Source: Durusdinium trenchii
Lineage: Eukaryota > Sar > Dinophyceae > Suessiales > Symbiodiniaceae
Reading direction: 5' to 3'
DNA: 64,000 nt
Assembly (NCBI GenBank): GCA_963970005.1
Contig: CAXAMN010026428.1
Location: 610,539 to 674,538 of the forward strand
In this document: piece after piece, positions 22,078 to 32,502 of the stretch
Numbering within the stretch: the stretch's first letter is position 1
Layout of the letters: each line of letters begins with the position of its first letter
Program-made: the position numbers and the translations under genes
The notes under the pieces: generated by a model
Seen by the model: the letters and a program-made list of their open reading frames with translations, nothing else
What the model was told of the DNA's origin: nothing
Database searches by the model: none

Positions 22078-22189
22078 AACAAGTGCATCGCTACTAGTAA
22101 CAAGTGCCTTACTAGTAGTAACAAGAAGCTAGTAGAAGGCACTTGTTTCTACTAGTAAGGCACTTGTTACTAGTAGCGATGCACTTGTT
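22078..22189. repeat. Perfect 41-bp inverted repeat made of CTACTAG words
   Basis: The left arm 22078-22118 and the right arm 22149-22189 are exact reverse complements over 41 bases, with a 30-base spacer. Each arm contains AAGTGCATCGCTACTAGTAA and GTGCCTTACTAGTAG. A transcript or extruded strand would form a long uninterrupted hairpin. The spacer contains further, shorter words of the same family. Confidence 0.85.
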
Positions 22190-22202
22190 CCTAGTAGCTT
22201 TA

Positions 22203-22830
22203 AACGTGTCGGACCTGTCGTCATCGCGGTGGAAGGTGTTGGAGGAGAATTCCTCGAGAGCTCGAGTTTTGGAAGGGCTGTGCCATCCCAAGATAGACCA
22301 TCGTTGTTCTCCATTGTTGCATGTAGGTTGGAGGCCATACTCTCAGGTTGGAGGCCATCACTACTAGGTTGGAGGCCATCGCCATTAGGTTGAAGGCCAT
22401 TGCCATTAGGTTGGAGGCCATCGCCATTAGGTTGGAGGCCATCGCCATTAGGTTGAAGGCCATCGCCATTAGGTTGGAGGCCATCGCCATTAGGTTGGAG
22501 GCCATCGCTATTTGGTTGGGGGCCATCGCTATCTGGTTGGGGGCCATCGCTACTAGGTTGGAGGCCATTGCTCTTAGGTTGGAGGCTGTTGCTCTTAGGT
22601 TGGGGGCGATTGCTCTTAGGTTGGAGGTCGTTGCTCTTAGGTTGGAGGACATTGGTTGGAGGCCATTGCTATCATATAGGTAATAGGCCATTGCTCTTAG
22701 GTTGGAGGCCATCGCATGTAACTTGTTGTTGTGTGTTGTGTCCGCTGTGGCATGCCGATGCTCAGGTTGACGGGGGCCAAGATTCCGGACTTGGCGAAAG
22801 CTTTGCAGGCTTGGTGGATGTTATGTCCTG
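22203..22830 (+). CDS. Two exon-like segments around a minisatellite array
   Basis: 22203-22326 reads NVSDLSSSRWKVLEENSS and ARVLEGLCHPKIDHRC up to a GTTGG at the start of the 21-bp array. 22766-22830 is a clean candidate exon: GCTCAG|G at its 5' border, CCTG|GTAAGC at its 3' border, coding LTGAKIPDLAKALQAWWMLC. If both belong to one gene, the minisatellite array sits inside its intron. No domain is recognised. Confidence 0.35.
22320..22712 (+). repeat. 21-bp minisatellite array, GGTTGGAGGCCATCGC strand on +
   Basis: About 18 tandem units of a 21-base repeat (GGTTGGAGGCCATCGCNA plus TTA) run across this interval, with point variants such as GAAGGCC, GGGGGCC and GAGGTCG. Because 21 is a multiple of three, all frames stay open, giving false peptides such as repeated EAIAIRL and MASNL. 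Confidence 0.85.
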
Positions 22831-24388
22831 GTAAGCTCCGACGCTTGACGGGAAGCTCGAAAGGCTGAACACCATTTCTGATTGGGGAAAGGAAGGAAAG
22901 GTGGAAGTAAAGATTCATGTTTAGAGGCCTAAAGAAAAACAATCCAATACTAAGCCACTAAGCTTGGAAAGATCTTGCTTGCGCTGGGCTTTGCATTGGT
23001 TATCAGGATAGCCATTAGTCAACTCATTGTAAGCCGGTACCTAGAAACATTTGACATCACTGGGTTGTTGGCAAGCATGTCTTGACCCGAGTTTAAAGTA
23101 AAAGAAGGCTACGGCTACGGCTACGACTCATACGAACTCTACGATAGGTCAAGAAAGAATCCTAAAACGGGTCAAACAGGAAGCCACAAAGAACACCAAA
23201 ACAAGTCAAAAAAGAACCCTTTAAGACAGATCAAACAGGATGCTGAAAGCAGTTCAAAAAAGAGCCCTGCACCAAACTGCACCGAACAGCCAGAATAGAA
23301 CCCAAAACAGGTTTAAAAAACATGCCCTGCATTACATTGAACTCTTCGGCAAGTTTGACACAGAGGGAGCTCTCCAAGGTGTTGGTTTCAGGCATCCAAA
23401 TCAAAAGCTACGATTTTCTGGGAGGAAGCAAAGAGACAACATGTTTTATACCGAATAAGAAAAACGAATTCAAAAGGGTGGATGCAGAAAACGCAATGAC
23501 TTCTGCTCGCTTCTGACCGCGGTAGCTGTACCAGGTCTAGCTTGGGTGCCGTAGGCCCCCGTACCCCCTGCAGGCCCCTTGTGACGCTGGTGCTCTAGTT
23601 GCTCCGTTCTGGACATGCTTCGATTCCAACCGGGAACGAAAACCTCGACTTTCTGGGGCAACCCCATCATTTTGACCTGTAATTGACCCGCTTGCGGTTG
23701 CAATTTTCGTGAGCTTGAACACTTGCGGCCAATGTAGAGGTGATGTACGTCGATTACTTTCCTCTTCGTGTTGGTGGCGATTCTGAGCTGAAAGACTGTC
23801 GTGTGTGAGTGATCAGTGTGCGACAACTTGTTGTTCATTATGTTGTTTGGTGCTATTTTATGACATACAAGTTTGATACTGAGGACCTCATCTTTAAGAT
23901 TGCCAATAAGCACATGAGTGATACATGACTCGGGGTGTTCCAAAGTGCGCCCGTCGTTAAGACGACCTTTCTTTAGCTTTAGACTTCAGCCTTTGCACAT
24001 CTTTGCACACGTGCAACCGATTTCTGGCACCTTTGTGCAACAGGCACGGCCAGAATGTTCAATGTAGTTGCCACTGTAACTTTGAGTCCAAGAAGAGATT
24101 CTGGCAATTTTCTGTTAACAGTTGATTGTTTTCTCTATACTATTCTTTGGCTTGTATTGGAGTCTTTCCTCATTTTCAGCCAACCAGCTTCAAGCTTGAG
24201 CCAAAAGTGCTTCAAGCAATTTGAGTGAGGCATTCCAATCGATCCCATTGCAGATGGGACTTAAAGATTCGCCTTTAAAGACTTGGTTATGTGCCGCCTG
24301 AAAATGGCCGAAATCTGATCTACAGTCCGGGCAACACTGCACAGCACCCGCTTCGCTTTGAAAGGTTGCCTGTGGCGGCTTTAATGAG
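22831..24388. other. Low-information stretch with degenerate AAAAAAGAACCCT repeats
   Basis: 23100-23130 has GGCTAC repeats, and 23140-23330 has loosely repeated GTCAAACAGG / CAAAAAAGAACCC words. A - strand frame of 157 codons (23470-23943) has no motif. At 24195-24206 the - strand reads TTTTGGCTCAAG, matching the 3' end of the dinoflagellate spliced leader. Confidence 0.35.
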
Positions 24389-24463
24389 GGCGACAGCGCC
24401 ATATGGATCGAGCATTTTATCCTGAGAAAAGGAGCGCAACGTTTGGCAAATGCGATGCTGTAA
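24389..24463 (+). CDS. Small exon-like segment, unrecognised
   Basis: After TTAATGAG|G the frame reads GDSAIWIEHFILRKGAQRLA and ends at a TAA at 24461-24463. The amphipathic composition is protein-like. It may be a last exon. Nothing links it to a family. Confidence 0.25.
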   Translation, partial: GDSAIWIEHFILRKGAQRLANAML

Positions 24464-25043
24464 AACATTGTAAAACAGGTCTGGACCGAAGCGACATTGC
24501 AAAGGTGTTGGGTGATGCCACCTTTTCAGGTTTCGCACTCATTGCAAAGCACATGCAGAATCATGCAGACCGAGAAGCAACTGCTTGCAATGTGCAAATT
24601 CAGACCCTTTCTTTTGTTGTGAACAAGGACGCTACTAGGGGCTCCTGGCATCGCTACTAGGAACAAGGACGTTAGTAGGGGCTCCTGTGTGCTTTTTTAA
24701 TCAAAACAATGTTCAGTTTTGAAAAACGCTTGATTGCGCCATGGAACAGCCTGCGCATGGTGCCGACTGGCAGAGGCGAGAAAGCTTGTGCAAATGACTT
24801 GATCGAGCACAATGTGTATGAATACGAGGTTCACATAGGTTCAGACGGCAACATCCAAGCTAACACTTGGACACTTTTTCATCAGAAATCATGAAATCTT
24901 TTGCATCCATTCTGGATGTACCACCACATGTACCTTTCCATCCTTTTCCTTTGTTTTGCGAAGGCCAGCCGAGAGGCTAGTTTGAGTCATTTCTTTGCGA
25001 AGTGGGTATAAGAAACGTGTAGGTTGGAACGTGCGTGTAGGTC

Positions 25044-25167
25044 ATGTTGGCCAGTCTTGCTGGGAAGTTGGCGAAGCTCGCTCGGGCCCAGCGCTGGCCC
25101 GAAGCACTGGAGGTTTGGCAGGAGCTCAAGCGGGTAGAAACTGCGGAGAGGCGAGAGAAACGATGGC
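25044..25167 (+). CDS. Helical repeat exon, probable start of PPR cluster 1
   Basis: The frame starting at an ATG at 25044 reads LAKLARAQRWPEALEVWQEL followed by a charged tail, then runs into a CTACTAG repeat at about 25167. The pattern A-x-x-W-x-x-A-L-x-x-W-x-x-L is the helix B/helix A pattern of PPR/TPR-type repeats found in organellar RNA-binding proteins. It lies upstream of the stronger PPR exons at 26.3-30.5 kb on the same strand, so it may be their first exon. Confidence 0.4.
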
Positions 25168-26318
25168 GATGCACTTGTTTCTACTAGCTTCTTGTTCCGT
25201 AGTAAGGCCAGGAGCCCCTTGTAGCGTCCTTTGCTCCTAGTAGCGATGCCAGGAGCCCCTAGTGTCGTTCCTAGTAGTGTTTGAGAAATGACAGTTCACA
25301 ACATCCGAAAGTATCGCATTCGACTCACTTTGTATACATATTATGAATCCAGCAACCCAACAGCAGGTAGCAACTCAATTGACTTGGTTTTTTCAATCAT
25401 TCCTTGCGAAAGCTCCCAAACCCAAATCCGATTGAATGCAAAGGGCTCGGGAGGAGGGGAGCAGAAGGGAAGCAAAAACTGGGCTCCTGGCCTTACTACT
25501 AGGAGCAAGGACGCTACTAGGGGCTCTTGGCCTTACTACTAGGAGCGAGGACACTACTAGGAGCAAAGAGCAACGCTACTTGGAGCAACGAAGCTACTAC
25601 AATTCTGAAGCTTTCTTGGTACAACCACCTGCCGTACCGACCCTAACTGGCAACGGGTTGGGGGACTCCCCTAACAGCGCCCACAGCAGCGCCCAGAGTT
25701 CCAGCAAATTCCGAACAGACTGCACACTACTCGCAGTTCCAGAGATTGAAACCTAAGCGCATTCTGTTTGGAATTCCCGTTGAACTGTGGGGGCTTGAGT
25801 GTGCGGCTGTGTTTGTGCGACGTGACGTGGCGAGACCGTTGTCAAGTGTCCATCACCATCCATACGTTTTCTGGAGTGTCACGCTTTGGATGTGATGATT
25901 TGTTACGTTTGTGTGAAATAGCTGTCATTTTGTACAAAATCTAGTAACTAGTATACTAGTATACAGTATACAAGTAGAATCTGGGAGTGTTTCAGCATGC
26001 CACTGTGTAGTGTCAAGCAAAATTTCAAAAGTGTCCTTCAAAACATGACCGCTCTGCAGTGTGTTTTAAGAGGGTCCCCTGAATGAGTGTCCTGCAGCAC
26101 GAGTGTCACACAGCCTGAGATATTCATGCATTCGGGTTCGTCGGGTTTCACGATGTTTATTTTCCTATTTGTGTTTTCCCCTCAGATATTCGTTGGAGAA
26201 TCGAGAGGAGACATGGAAATCGATTTCATTGGGACTTTGAGCCTAATGTTTTGCGGAGTCTAAGATCGAATGACATGACTTTTGAACGGAAAATTCTTGG
26301 AGGTTGGCTTGGGCACGG

Positions 26319-26815
26319 AGTGCCTTGATCACTGCATGTGGCAATGCTCAATGTTGGCAGATGTCCCTGGAGTTGCTCACACAGGACCGGTGCAGGTAAT
26401 GGCGGTAACTTGAATGGGTAAATGGCCTGACATGTTGCTTGGTCCCAAGGAATCCAAAGAAGGAGGTGCAGAAGGAGGATTATTGGATGAAGGATGTTGC
26501 AGTGCTGCAATCACCGCTTGTGGGAAGGGGGGCCAGTGGGACCACGTGCCTTTGGCATCACGTGGGGCCCAGTGATATTTGCGTGCGTTATCAGTCTAGC
26601 TTGGTAAACTGCTTGGTAATTATCTTGAACTGCTACAGCCTTGCTACAGTCCTGTGAATCCCCGGTGTGTTGGTGTTGCCCTGGACACCAAGGCATTGAG
26701 GCTTTTCGCATCTATGTCCAAAGGCAAATTGTCGCCAAACGCAGTGTCCTACAATGCAAGAAGCTTAGCGAAGCCGCGAAGCTTAGCGCATTTTTTGGCG
26801 CCTGTTGCCTCGTAA
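26319..26815 (+). CDS. PPR exons, cluster 1 (three segments)
   Basis: 26319-26395 reads SALITACGNAQCWQMSLELL and ends at TGCAG|GTAATG. 26501-26574 follows GATGTTGCAG and reads SAAITACGKGGQWDHVPLA. 26678-26815 reads ALRLFASMSKGKLSPNAVSY and then a degenerate tail. These match the P-type PPR helix pair (V-S-Y-N-A ... I-T-A-C-G-K-G-x-x-W) used by sequence-specific RNA-binding proteins of mitochondria and plastids. Dinoflagellate genomes have many such genes with one repeat per exon. Frames differ between segments, as expected for separate exons. Whether they splice into one intact protein cannot be decided here. Confidence 0.5.
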
Positions 26816-27040
26816 GTCCAATCTCACAGCAGCAGAGGCAGCTATATCCGCCTGCAGTCGTTGCACGCACCCTGACAGAGTTTATGGCTGTGGCTGTAAG
26901 ATGAGGTACCGTTTCTCCATGTTTCCCCTAAATGTGTAGTCTATAAATCCTTGGATACAAGTAAAAAGAAAATCTTACTCGCCTCGCAAGTATAAAGTTC
27001 AACAGTATATACCAGCCCTTGCATTCAGAAGCCGACCTGT

Positions 27041-27430
27041 TCATGATTCACGTGCGTTGCCCTTGCTAAACTTGTTTCTTCCGGTCATTCTGTTGAGACG
27101 GACTTGTAGACGACGTGCCTTTGAAACATCAGAAAGTGACCGTTCCAATTCGAATTCGATTTCTTCGGAACTGGGAACTGCTCTTTTAATATGGCCTCTG
27201 TTGGCTTTTGGAGGCTTCTCGCCGCTGTTTTTCAGTTTCGACACCCCTGGATCAGTTTCCCCTGTCTTTTCTTTCTTTTTCTCCACATTGATGCGTGGTG
27301 TTTGTTTTGTTGTGCTGACCGCCCCCGTCGCCGGCAGCGCCGCACTACCACCAACAACAACAACAAGAACAAGAACAAGGTACAAACAAAAACTGCGACC
27401 CTGTCGTTGTTTTTTCCCCCCCCCAAACAA
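27041..27430 (-). other. Open frame next to triplet repeats, doubtful
   Basis: A - strand frame of about 129 codons begins, from a non-ATG codon, with a hydrophobic run (LYLVLVLVVVVGG) and continues with a charged tail (EEIEFELERSLSDVSKARRL). The hydrophobic part is encoded by GTTGTTGTTG repeats, so the apparent signal peptide may be an artefact. The charged tail has reasonable protein composition. Confidence 0.2.
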
Positions 27431-27469
27431 CCAGCCAACGAGTACCTTTTACCAGTAGTGGTACGTAGT

Positions 27470-27665
27470 GTTTGTACTAGTGCTACTAGTACTAGTGGTA
27501 CTAGTAGAAGTGGTACTAGTAGTAGTAGTAGTAGTAGTAGCAGCAGCAGCAGGAGCAGTAGCAGTGGCAGTAGCAGTAGTAGTTAGTAGTAGTTAGTAGT
27601 AGTTAGTAGTAGTTAGTAGTAGGTAGTGGTTGGTAGTGGTAGTAGTTGTTGTTGTTGTCGTTGTT
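27470..27665 (+). repeat. AGT/AGC triplet microsatellite
   Basis: Runs of AGTAGTAGT, AGCAGCAGC and TTAGTAGTAG alternate over about 190 bases. It is ordinary microsatellite expansion, probably intronic within the PPR cluster. Confidence 0.85.
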
Positions 27666-27888
27666 GAGGCTTCCAAAACAAAACTTTCACGCAACATGTC
27701 TGCAAGTGCCGTTTGATGCTCACTTCTCTTTTTGGTTTCTTCCGAACTCTTGGCGTGCAAGAGTTGTAATTTGAGAAAGAGAAGCTATTTTGGAAAGGTT
27801 TGTTGGTTTGTCCATCTACAGTTGCTCCATATGTGCATATTCAGATCAAGGCCCTTTTTACAAAAGCACTCCCATCAGACTGTTCTCA

Positions 27889-28343
27889 TGTCTCATCTCA
27901 AGGCAATGGCCATGGGCTTTGGAGCTCTTTGAGAGAGCACATAGAGGGAGCAGCGCCCGAAGCTTGGCTGACGCCTTCACCTTCAACGCAACCATGGCCA
28001 GCTGCGGCAAGGGACAGCTTCTCAGAAGAGATAAGACTTGCGTTGTATGTAAAGCAACACGGAACATAAAGAGTTCAAACGCAACATGAAGAAAAGACGT
28101 GTGGGAATCCCAACGTATGCAGTGCAATCATGCCTTCGCAATGGGGAAACGAGAGAGAGGGAGAGGGAAAAATGAATTGCGAAGGTGTGAAGTCAACTGT
28201 CAAGTACCAGGTTTGTGTTGGTTTTGAAAACAAGTAGGTCGAAGATGCTGAGGCAGTGGAAGCAGTCCTTGCATCTCTTCACTGAGATGCAACGCACCAA
28301 GCATCGACCGGACAAGGTCACCTATGGAGCCCTTGTGGCTTGG
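27889..28343 (+). CDS. PPR exons, cluster 1 (two segments)
   Basis: 27889-28017 reads RQWPWALELFERAHRG and ADAFTFNATMASCGKG, a complete helix pair of a PPR repeat. 28251-28343 follows GATGCTGAG and reads RQWKQSLHLFTEMQRT and HRPDKVTYGALV, a second repeat. The P-D-K-V-T-Y block is the strongest single PPR signature in the window. The segments are in different frames and separated by about 230 bases that behave like an intron. Confidence 0.55.
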
Positions 28344-28489
28344 CGGAATGTGCCATCTTGGATTTTGCGCTGGATTGTTGTGAAGTTGACCCGTGTAGAG
28401 GTTAGCCGTTTGGTAGCTGCGCTTGCAGCTCCATTTGTGTTTTATCAGCGGTTGGTCCATACTTGTGAGCCCAATGAGGAAAATGATTG

Positions 28490-28893
28490 CATGAGGATCG
28501 ATTGCTGCGCACTCTTACTGAGACTGAAACTGATCTTTTGCATGGTAGCGACGCCCCGCGCATGCTCCAGGGAATGACTGAAGGAATTCGAGAATTCCTT
28601 CGCTCCAGGCTCAGCACTGTTTCAGCATGGGCCGGCTGCCAGTGGGCAAGGATTGCGCGCAAGATTCTTCAAATCAGGAAACTGCAGAAGTAAATTGCTT
28701 TCATTGGGCAATACTTACAGCGGTATCCTCGTTCTTTGCTTGGATTGTCTCGTGGACTTCCAAAGCGGCTATGTCAAGCCAAATCCGTCAGTTGAAAAAA
28801 GGCCAAGCACAGATTGACACGAAGGGGTTTAGAGATTGGCTGATGGGCTGGCAGCAGGACGTCAAAGCGGGCGCCAGATGCGTTGGGGTTTGA
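28490..28893 (+). CDS. Protein-like segments after the PPR exons, unrecognised
   Basis: 28490-28693 reads DRLLRTLTETETDLLHGSDA and EGIREFLRSRLSTVSAW to a TAA. 28700-28893, in another frame, reads SSQIRQLKKGQAQIDTKGF. Composition suggests real coding, but no family is recognised. The beginning (28441-28512) is partly duplicated at 29085-29150, where it is no longer open, so this was once a two-copy sequence. Confidence 0.3.
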
Positions 28894-30050
28894 CGCCCTC
28901 ATTTGGAAGAGCTGGAGTAACTTCGACTTTCCGGAGGGGAGAGATTGCCGTCAAGTGACTGCTCCTAGTAGCGAACACTGCTCCTAGTAGCGATGCCAGG
29001 AGCCCCTAGTAGCGTCCTTGCTCCTACTAGTAAGGCCCTTTGCTCCTAGTAGCGAATACTGCTCCTAGTATACATGTCTTTGTTTAATCACAGATTGATC
29101 CATACTTGTGTGCCCAACGAATAGGATTGCTCGAGGATCGATTGCGAAGGCGTGCCTTTCAAGTAGGTTGGTTGGAAGGACCGCTTGCAGGCTGCAGCTT
29201 CACAGTAGGGAACTATGTCTCAAACCGCGGCAATCTCTGCCCATGCCAAGCCTACTAGGAACAATAAGCTACTAGGAACAAGTGCATCGCTACTAGTAAC
29301 AAGTGCCTTATTAGTAGTAACAAGAAGCGACTAAAAGAAGACTTTGAGGAAAAACTCGCCGCACCGACACCGGGTAGAGTCACGCCAGGATTGTGGACGT
29401 AGCCTGTTGCGTCAAGGGCGATAGATCAGCCACCTGCAAAACACTAAGGGGCAGGTCCCCTATCAGAATTTGGATTTCAACCCTTGTGCTGATGCAGGTG
29501 CACTTATAGCAAAATCCAGGGCAACACCTAATGGTGCCGGACAAACACAATGGGCAAACGCACAAAGAAGTATTTTCCGAGCAAGTATTTGTGTATCGAT
29601 CTTAAGGCCTCATCTGCTTTGAGGTCACGATTCCAAGGCCGGTCCTTTCAAAGTGCTCTTTCCACGTCAAATGGCTGCACCGGACCTTCCTGGAAAGAAG
29701 AGAAGGTACAAAGATGAATCCGTAATGGCCCAGCCAGCCCTCCGTGAGCGACGGACCAAAGACCATTTGCCCAGATCACAAAATCATTTACAGTGAAGCG
29801 ACATGGACATGGCATGATGGAGGGATAGCAAGAATCACAAGCGCAAGAAAAAGTCATGTGAGTCGTCCAATGCCATGGGCACACGCATGCTTAGCTTGAT
29901 CAAAGGCCTGCACTTGAAATGACCGCCGCTATTTTGTGCCAGTCGCAGCGTCGAAAAAACGCTGCAAAATTCAGCTGATCACTTTTCCCTTGTGACGCGC
30001 TGTGTTTGATTCTCCATCTCTGCTGCTGTATAGAATGGTTGCTTTGTGAG

Positions 30051-30450
30051 GTGGGTGCTTGCGAAAAAGCAAGCGAGTGGCGCAAAGCCCTCGCGTTCTT
30101 CAGTCAGATGGGAGCTGATCGAGATGCCATTAGCTGCGCAACTTTGATCAGCGCTTGCGAGCGTCAAATGCCCAGAACGAAGAAAGCGAAAGTGGAACGA
30201 AATGGAAAAACTCGAGTGTGGGAAGTCGATTTTGTTTTCTGAGGTGGAAGAAAATGGGAAGAGGCCCTCCTCCCAGCTTTGAGGGCACAGTCGATCTGCC
30301 ATAAATGAGGGCAGAGTCGATTTGCAATTGGAGGCAATGGCGTTTCTGGAAATCATGAAGTGTGACAGCCTACAACCCTCGGCGATTCTGCACGGGGTGG
30401 TCATAGGTTCTTGCATCAAAAGTGGGAAACTCGAAGAAGGCGGGGCCACG
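30051..30450 (+). CDS. PPR exons, cluster 1 (two segments)
   Basis: 30051-30161 follows TTTGTGAG|G and reads GACEKASEWRKALAFFSQM and DAISCATLISACE, two half-repeats in the normal order. 30328-30450 reads AMAFLEIMKCDSLQPSAILH and GVVIGSCIKSGKLEEGG, another PPR helix pair. These are the last PPR signatures before the channel gene. They probably terminate cluster 1, but no stop-bearing last exon was identified. Confidence 0.5.
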
Positions 30451-31035
30451 AAACTATGCCATTGGCAATGCTAAAGTTCAATGCTGGCAAAATTGATTTG
30501 AGGGCGTTCAAGTTGCACCTTCGGTTTCATGGCAAAACTAAAGGCACTTCAGTGCAGTGACATTGAAACATGAAACCGACTTCGAGTAGAATTTATACCT
30601 TTCAAATGTGCAGCGCAGCAGCCCACCAACACATTCAAAATGGTGCATGTTCAAAATTTTCCCGTGGGAGGCGCGCGTGAGAGTACTGCAGTCCTGCTTA
30701 TGAAGGATCATTTCTGATGGATAAAGAATGTCTTGAAGTCTACAGTAGGGGTCAGATGAGTTAAAGGAAGATTTAAGACAACCTTTTTGTCCTGAACCGT
30801 GGCGACCGGTTGAGCAACTTCGGAAACGCAACGAAACCAGATTGTAGGGAACAGGTCAAGCCTGAAAGCGGCAACCTGATCAGGTCTTGGGTTGTATCAG
30901 TCGATGTTAGAAGAGATGGTGCCCCATGAGATCACCACGAGCCACTCGGTAGCAATCGTGAGGTGTTGCCAGTATGTACAATACGCATAATGATGCATAA
31001 CGTGTTTTTTTTCATATGGTCATATATATTGTAGT

Positions 31036-31056
31036 ATTATATATATATATATATAT
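31036..31056. repeat. AT microsatellite
   Basis: A (TA)n run of about 20 bases. Similar short AT runs occur at 19985-20035 and 57915-57945. Confidence 0.8.
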
Positions 31057-32264
31057 CATCATTGACGTGCTACTTCAAACCTCTCCAGGCAGCTTGGTAG
31101 TGGCCTTGTCTTCCTCCTGGCGTTGGGAGGAAGCTTTGCAATTGGCAAAAACATCGGCTTTGCAACTCGGAGTTCGCCTAAGGACGTGAGATGTGAGAAT
31201 GGATATAATCAATATAGTCTAAGCGCATCAAAGTTTGTTGAGTTGCGTTCTCCAAAAGGCCAGTGCTCACTACCATACTGAGGACATCTGCAGCTCTCAT
31301 CTCAAGTGTCGCAGCGGCAGAGTCCCTGAGCAAGTGGCAGGCAACTGCACACGAAACGTACACTCGAAAACTACGCCGGCTATGCAATTTGCATTGTGTT
31401 GTTCTCAATTGTTTGGCAGGAAGCCGTCTCTTTGATTCAACAATATCGTGAATCAGCCAGGCACGGCGGGGAGGGTTGGAGAGTGAAGGCATTCTTGATT
31501 GACATGTTTTCTTGCACTTTGCACGTTTGGGTATGAACTTTGCACATGTTAAGATTTCATACGGAAAACAATGCATGCATGTTTTTGTTGTTTTGCACGG
31601 TTCTTGTCGAGTTTGGCAGATGCGGCAAATCCAGTCCGCCTGTGCTTGCTCTCACAGCCGCAGCTGCATGTACACCACCTGTACAGAGTTCGAGTTTCCT
31701 GAAGGAGGCCAGAATCGAGAAAGCTTTTTTATCGTCAGTTTTCCTGTGGAATTTGTTTGATCTGAGAAGTAAATAGTTCTCATCAAAGGCCCCGTGCCGC
31801 CTCAAACCTCATCCCCCCTTGACCTTTCGTTGATGTGCTTTGAGACCTCAACTTACCATTCCCTGATGCACCTATATACATGCCCAACACAACCCAGATG
31901 CAGCCCGTTGTGAAACCCCACGGCCCACATGCAGTGCCCAACTCACCTGCATGGCAAAGTATCGAAGTCTGACCATCGGATTACATATTCCAATGTTGAA
32001 TCGTGCTCCGAAAGGGCCATTGAGGATCTCCAAATCACCTCACTGTCCAACCGGCAACGCATCCCACAATGTGTTCCTTTTCATCCTTCTCTTTTCTGCC
32101 CTTGTTTTTCTTTAGAGATTTGTTATCGTTTGTTTTTGCTTGCTTCTTCCCTTCCTCTTTTCATCTCGTATCAAGACACGCAGAATCCCTAAGTGCCGTG
32201 TCCTCAACTTTCAACCTCACGCTTTTGTTGTTTTCATCACGAAGAGATCTTGTTGGGACTTCAG

Positions 32265-32338
32265 GCCGGAAAGATGCTGAAGTGCTCATCGGTCTTGGTG
32301 GAGCACAATGCGGCCATCACCGCAGCAGAGCGCAGCAG
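32265..32338 (+). CDS. Candidate upstream exon of the channel gene
   Basis: The segment is bounded by GACTTCAG|G at its 5' end and CAGCAG|GT at its 3' end. In the frame that ends on a full codon (RKDAEVLIGLGG ... RAQQ) it joins in phase to the channel exon beginning at 32503. Another frame reads VEHNAAITAAERS, which resembles a PPR motif, so the alternative is that it belongs to the PPR exons. The in-phase junction favours the channel gene but does not prove it. Confidence 0.35.
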
Positions 32339-32502
32339 GTCTGCGAAAATTTGACGAGTTTTGTCGTGTGTGTGTGTGTGATCAACTTCAACCTTTGCGG
32401 TACTGAAGCTGTTTCTGTTAAATTGTTGTTCGAGATTTCTATGTTGGAGGCCATCGCTAGTAGAAAATGCTACCTTTAATTGTTTATGTCTTTGTTTTGC
32501 AG

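Noticed and set aside
22348-22712. Long ORFs on both strands (EAIAIRL and MASNLMA repeats)
   Set aside because: Same 21-bp minisatellite effect. No start context and no domain.
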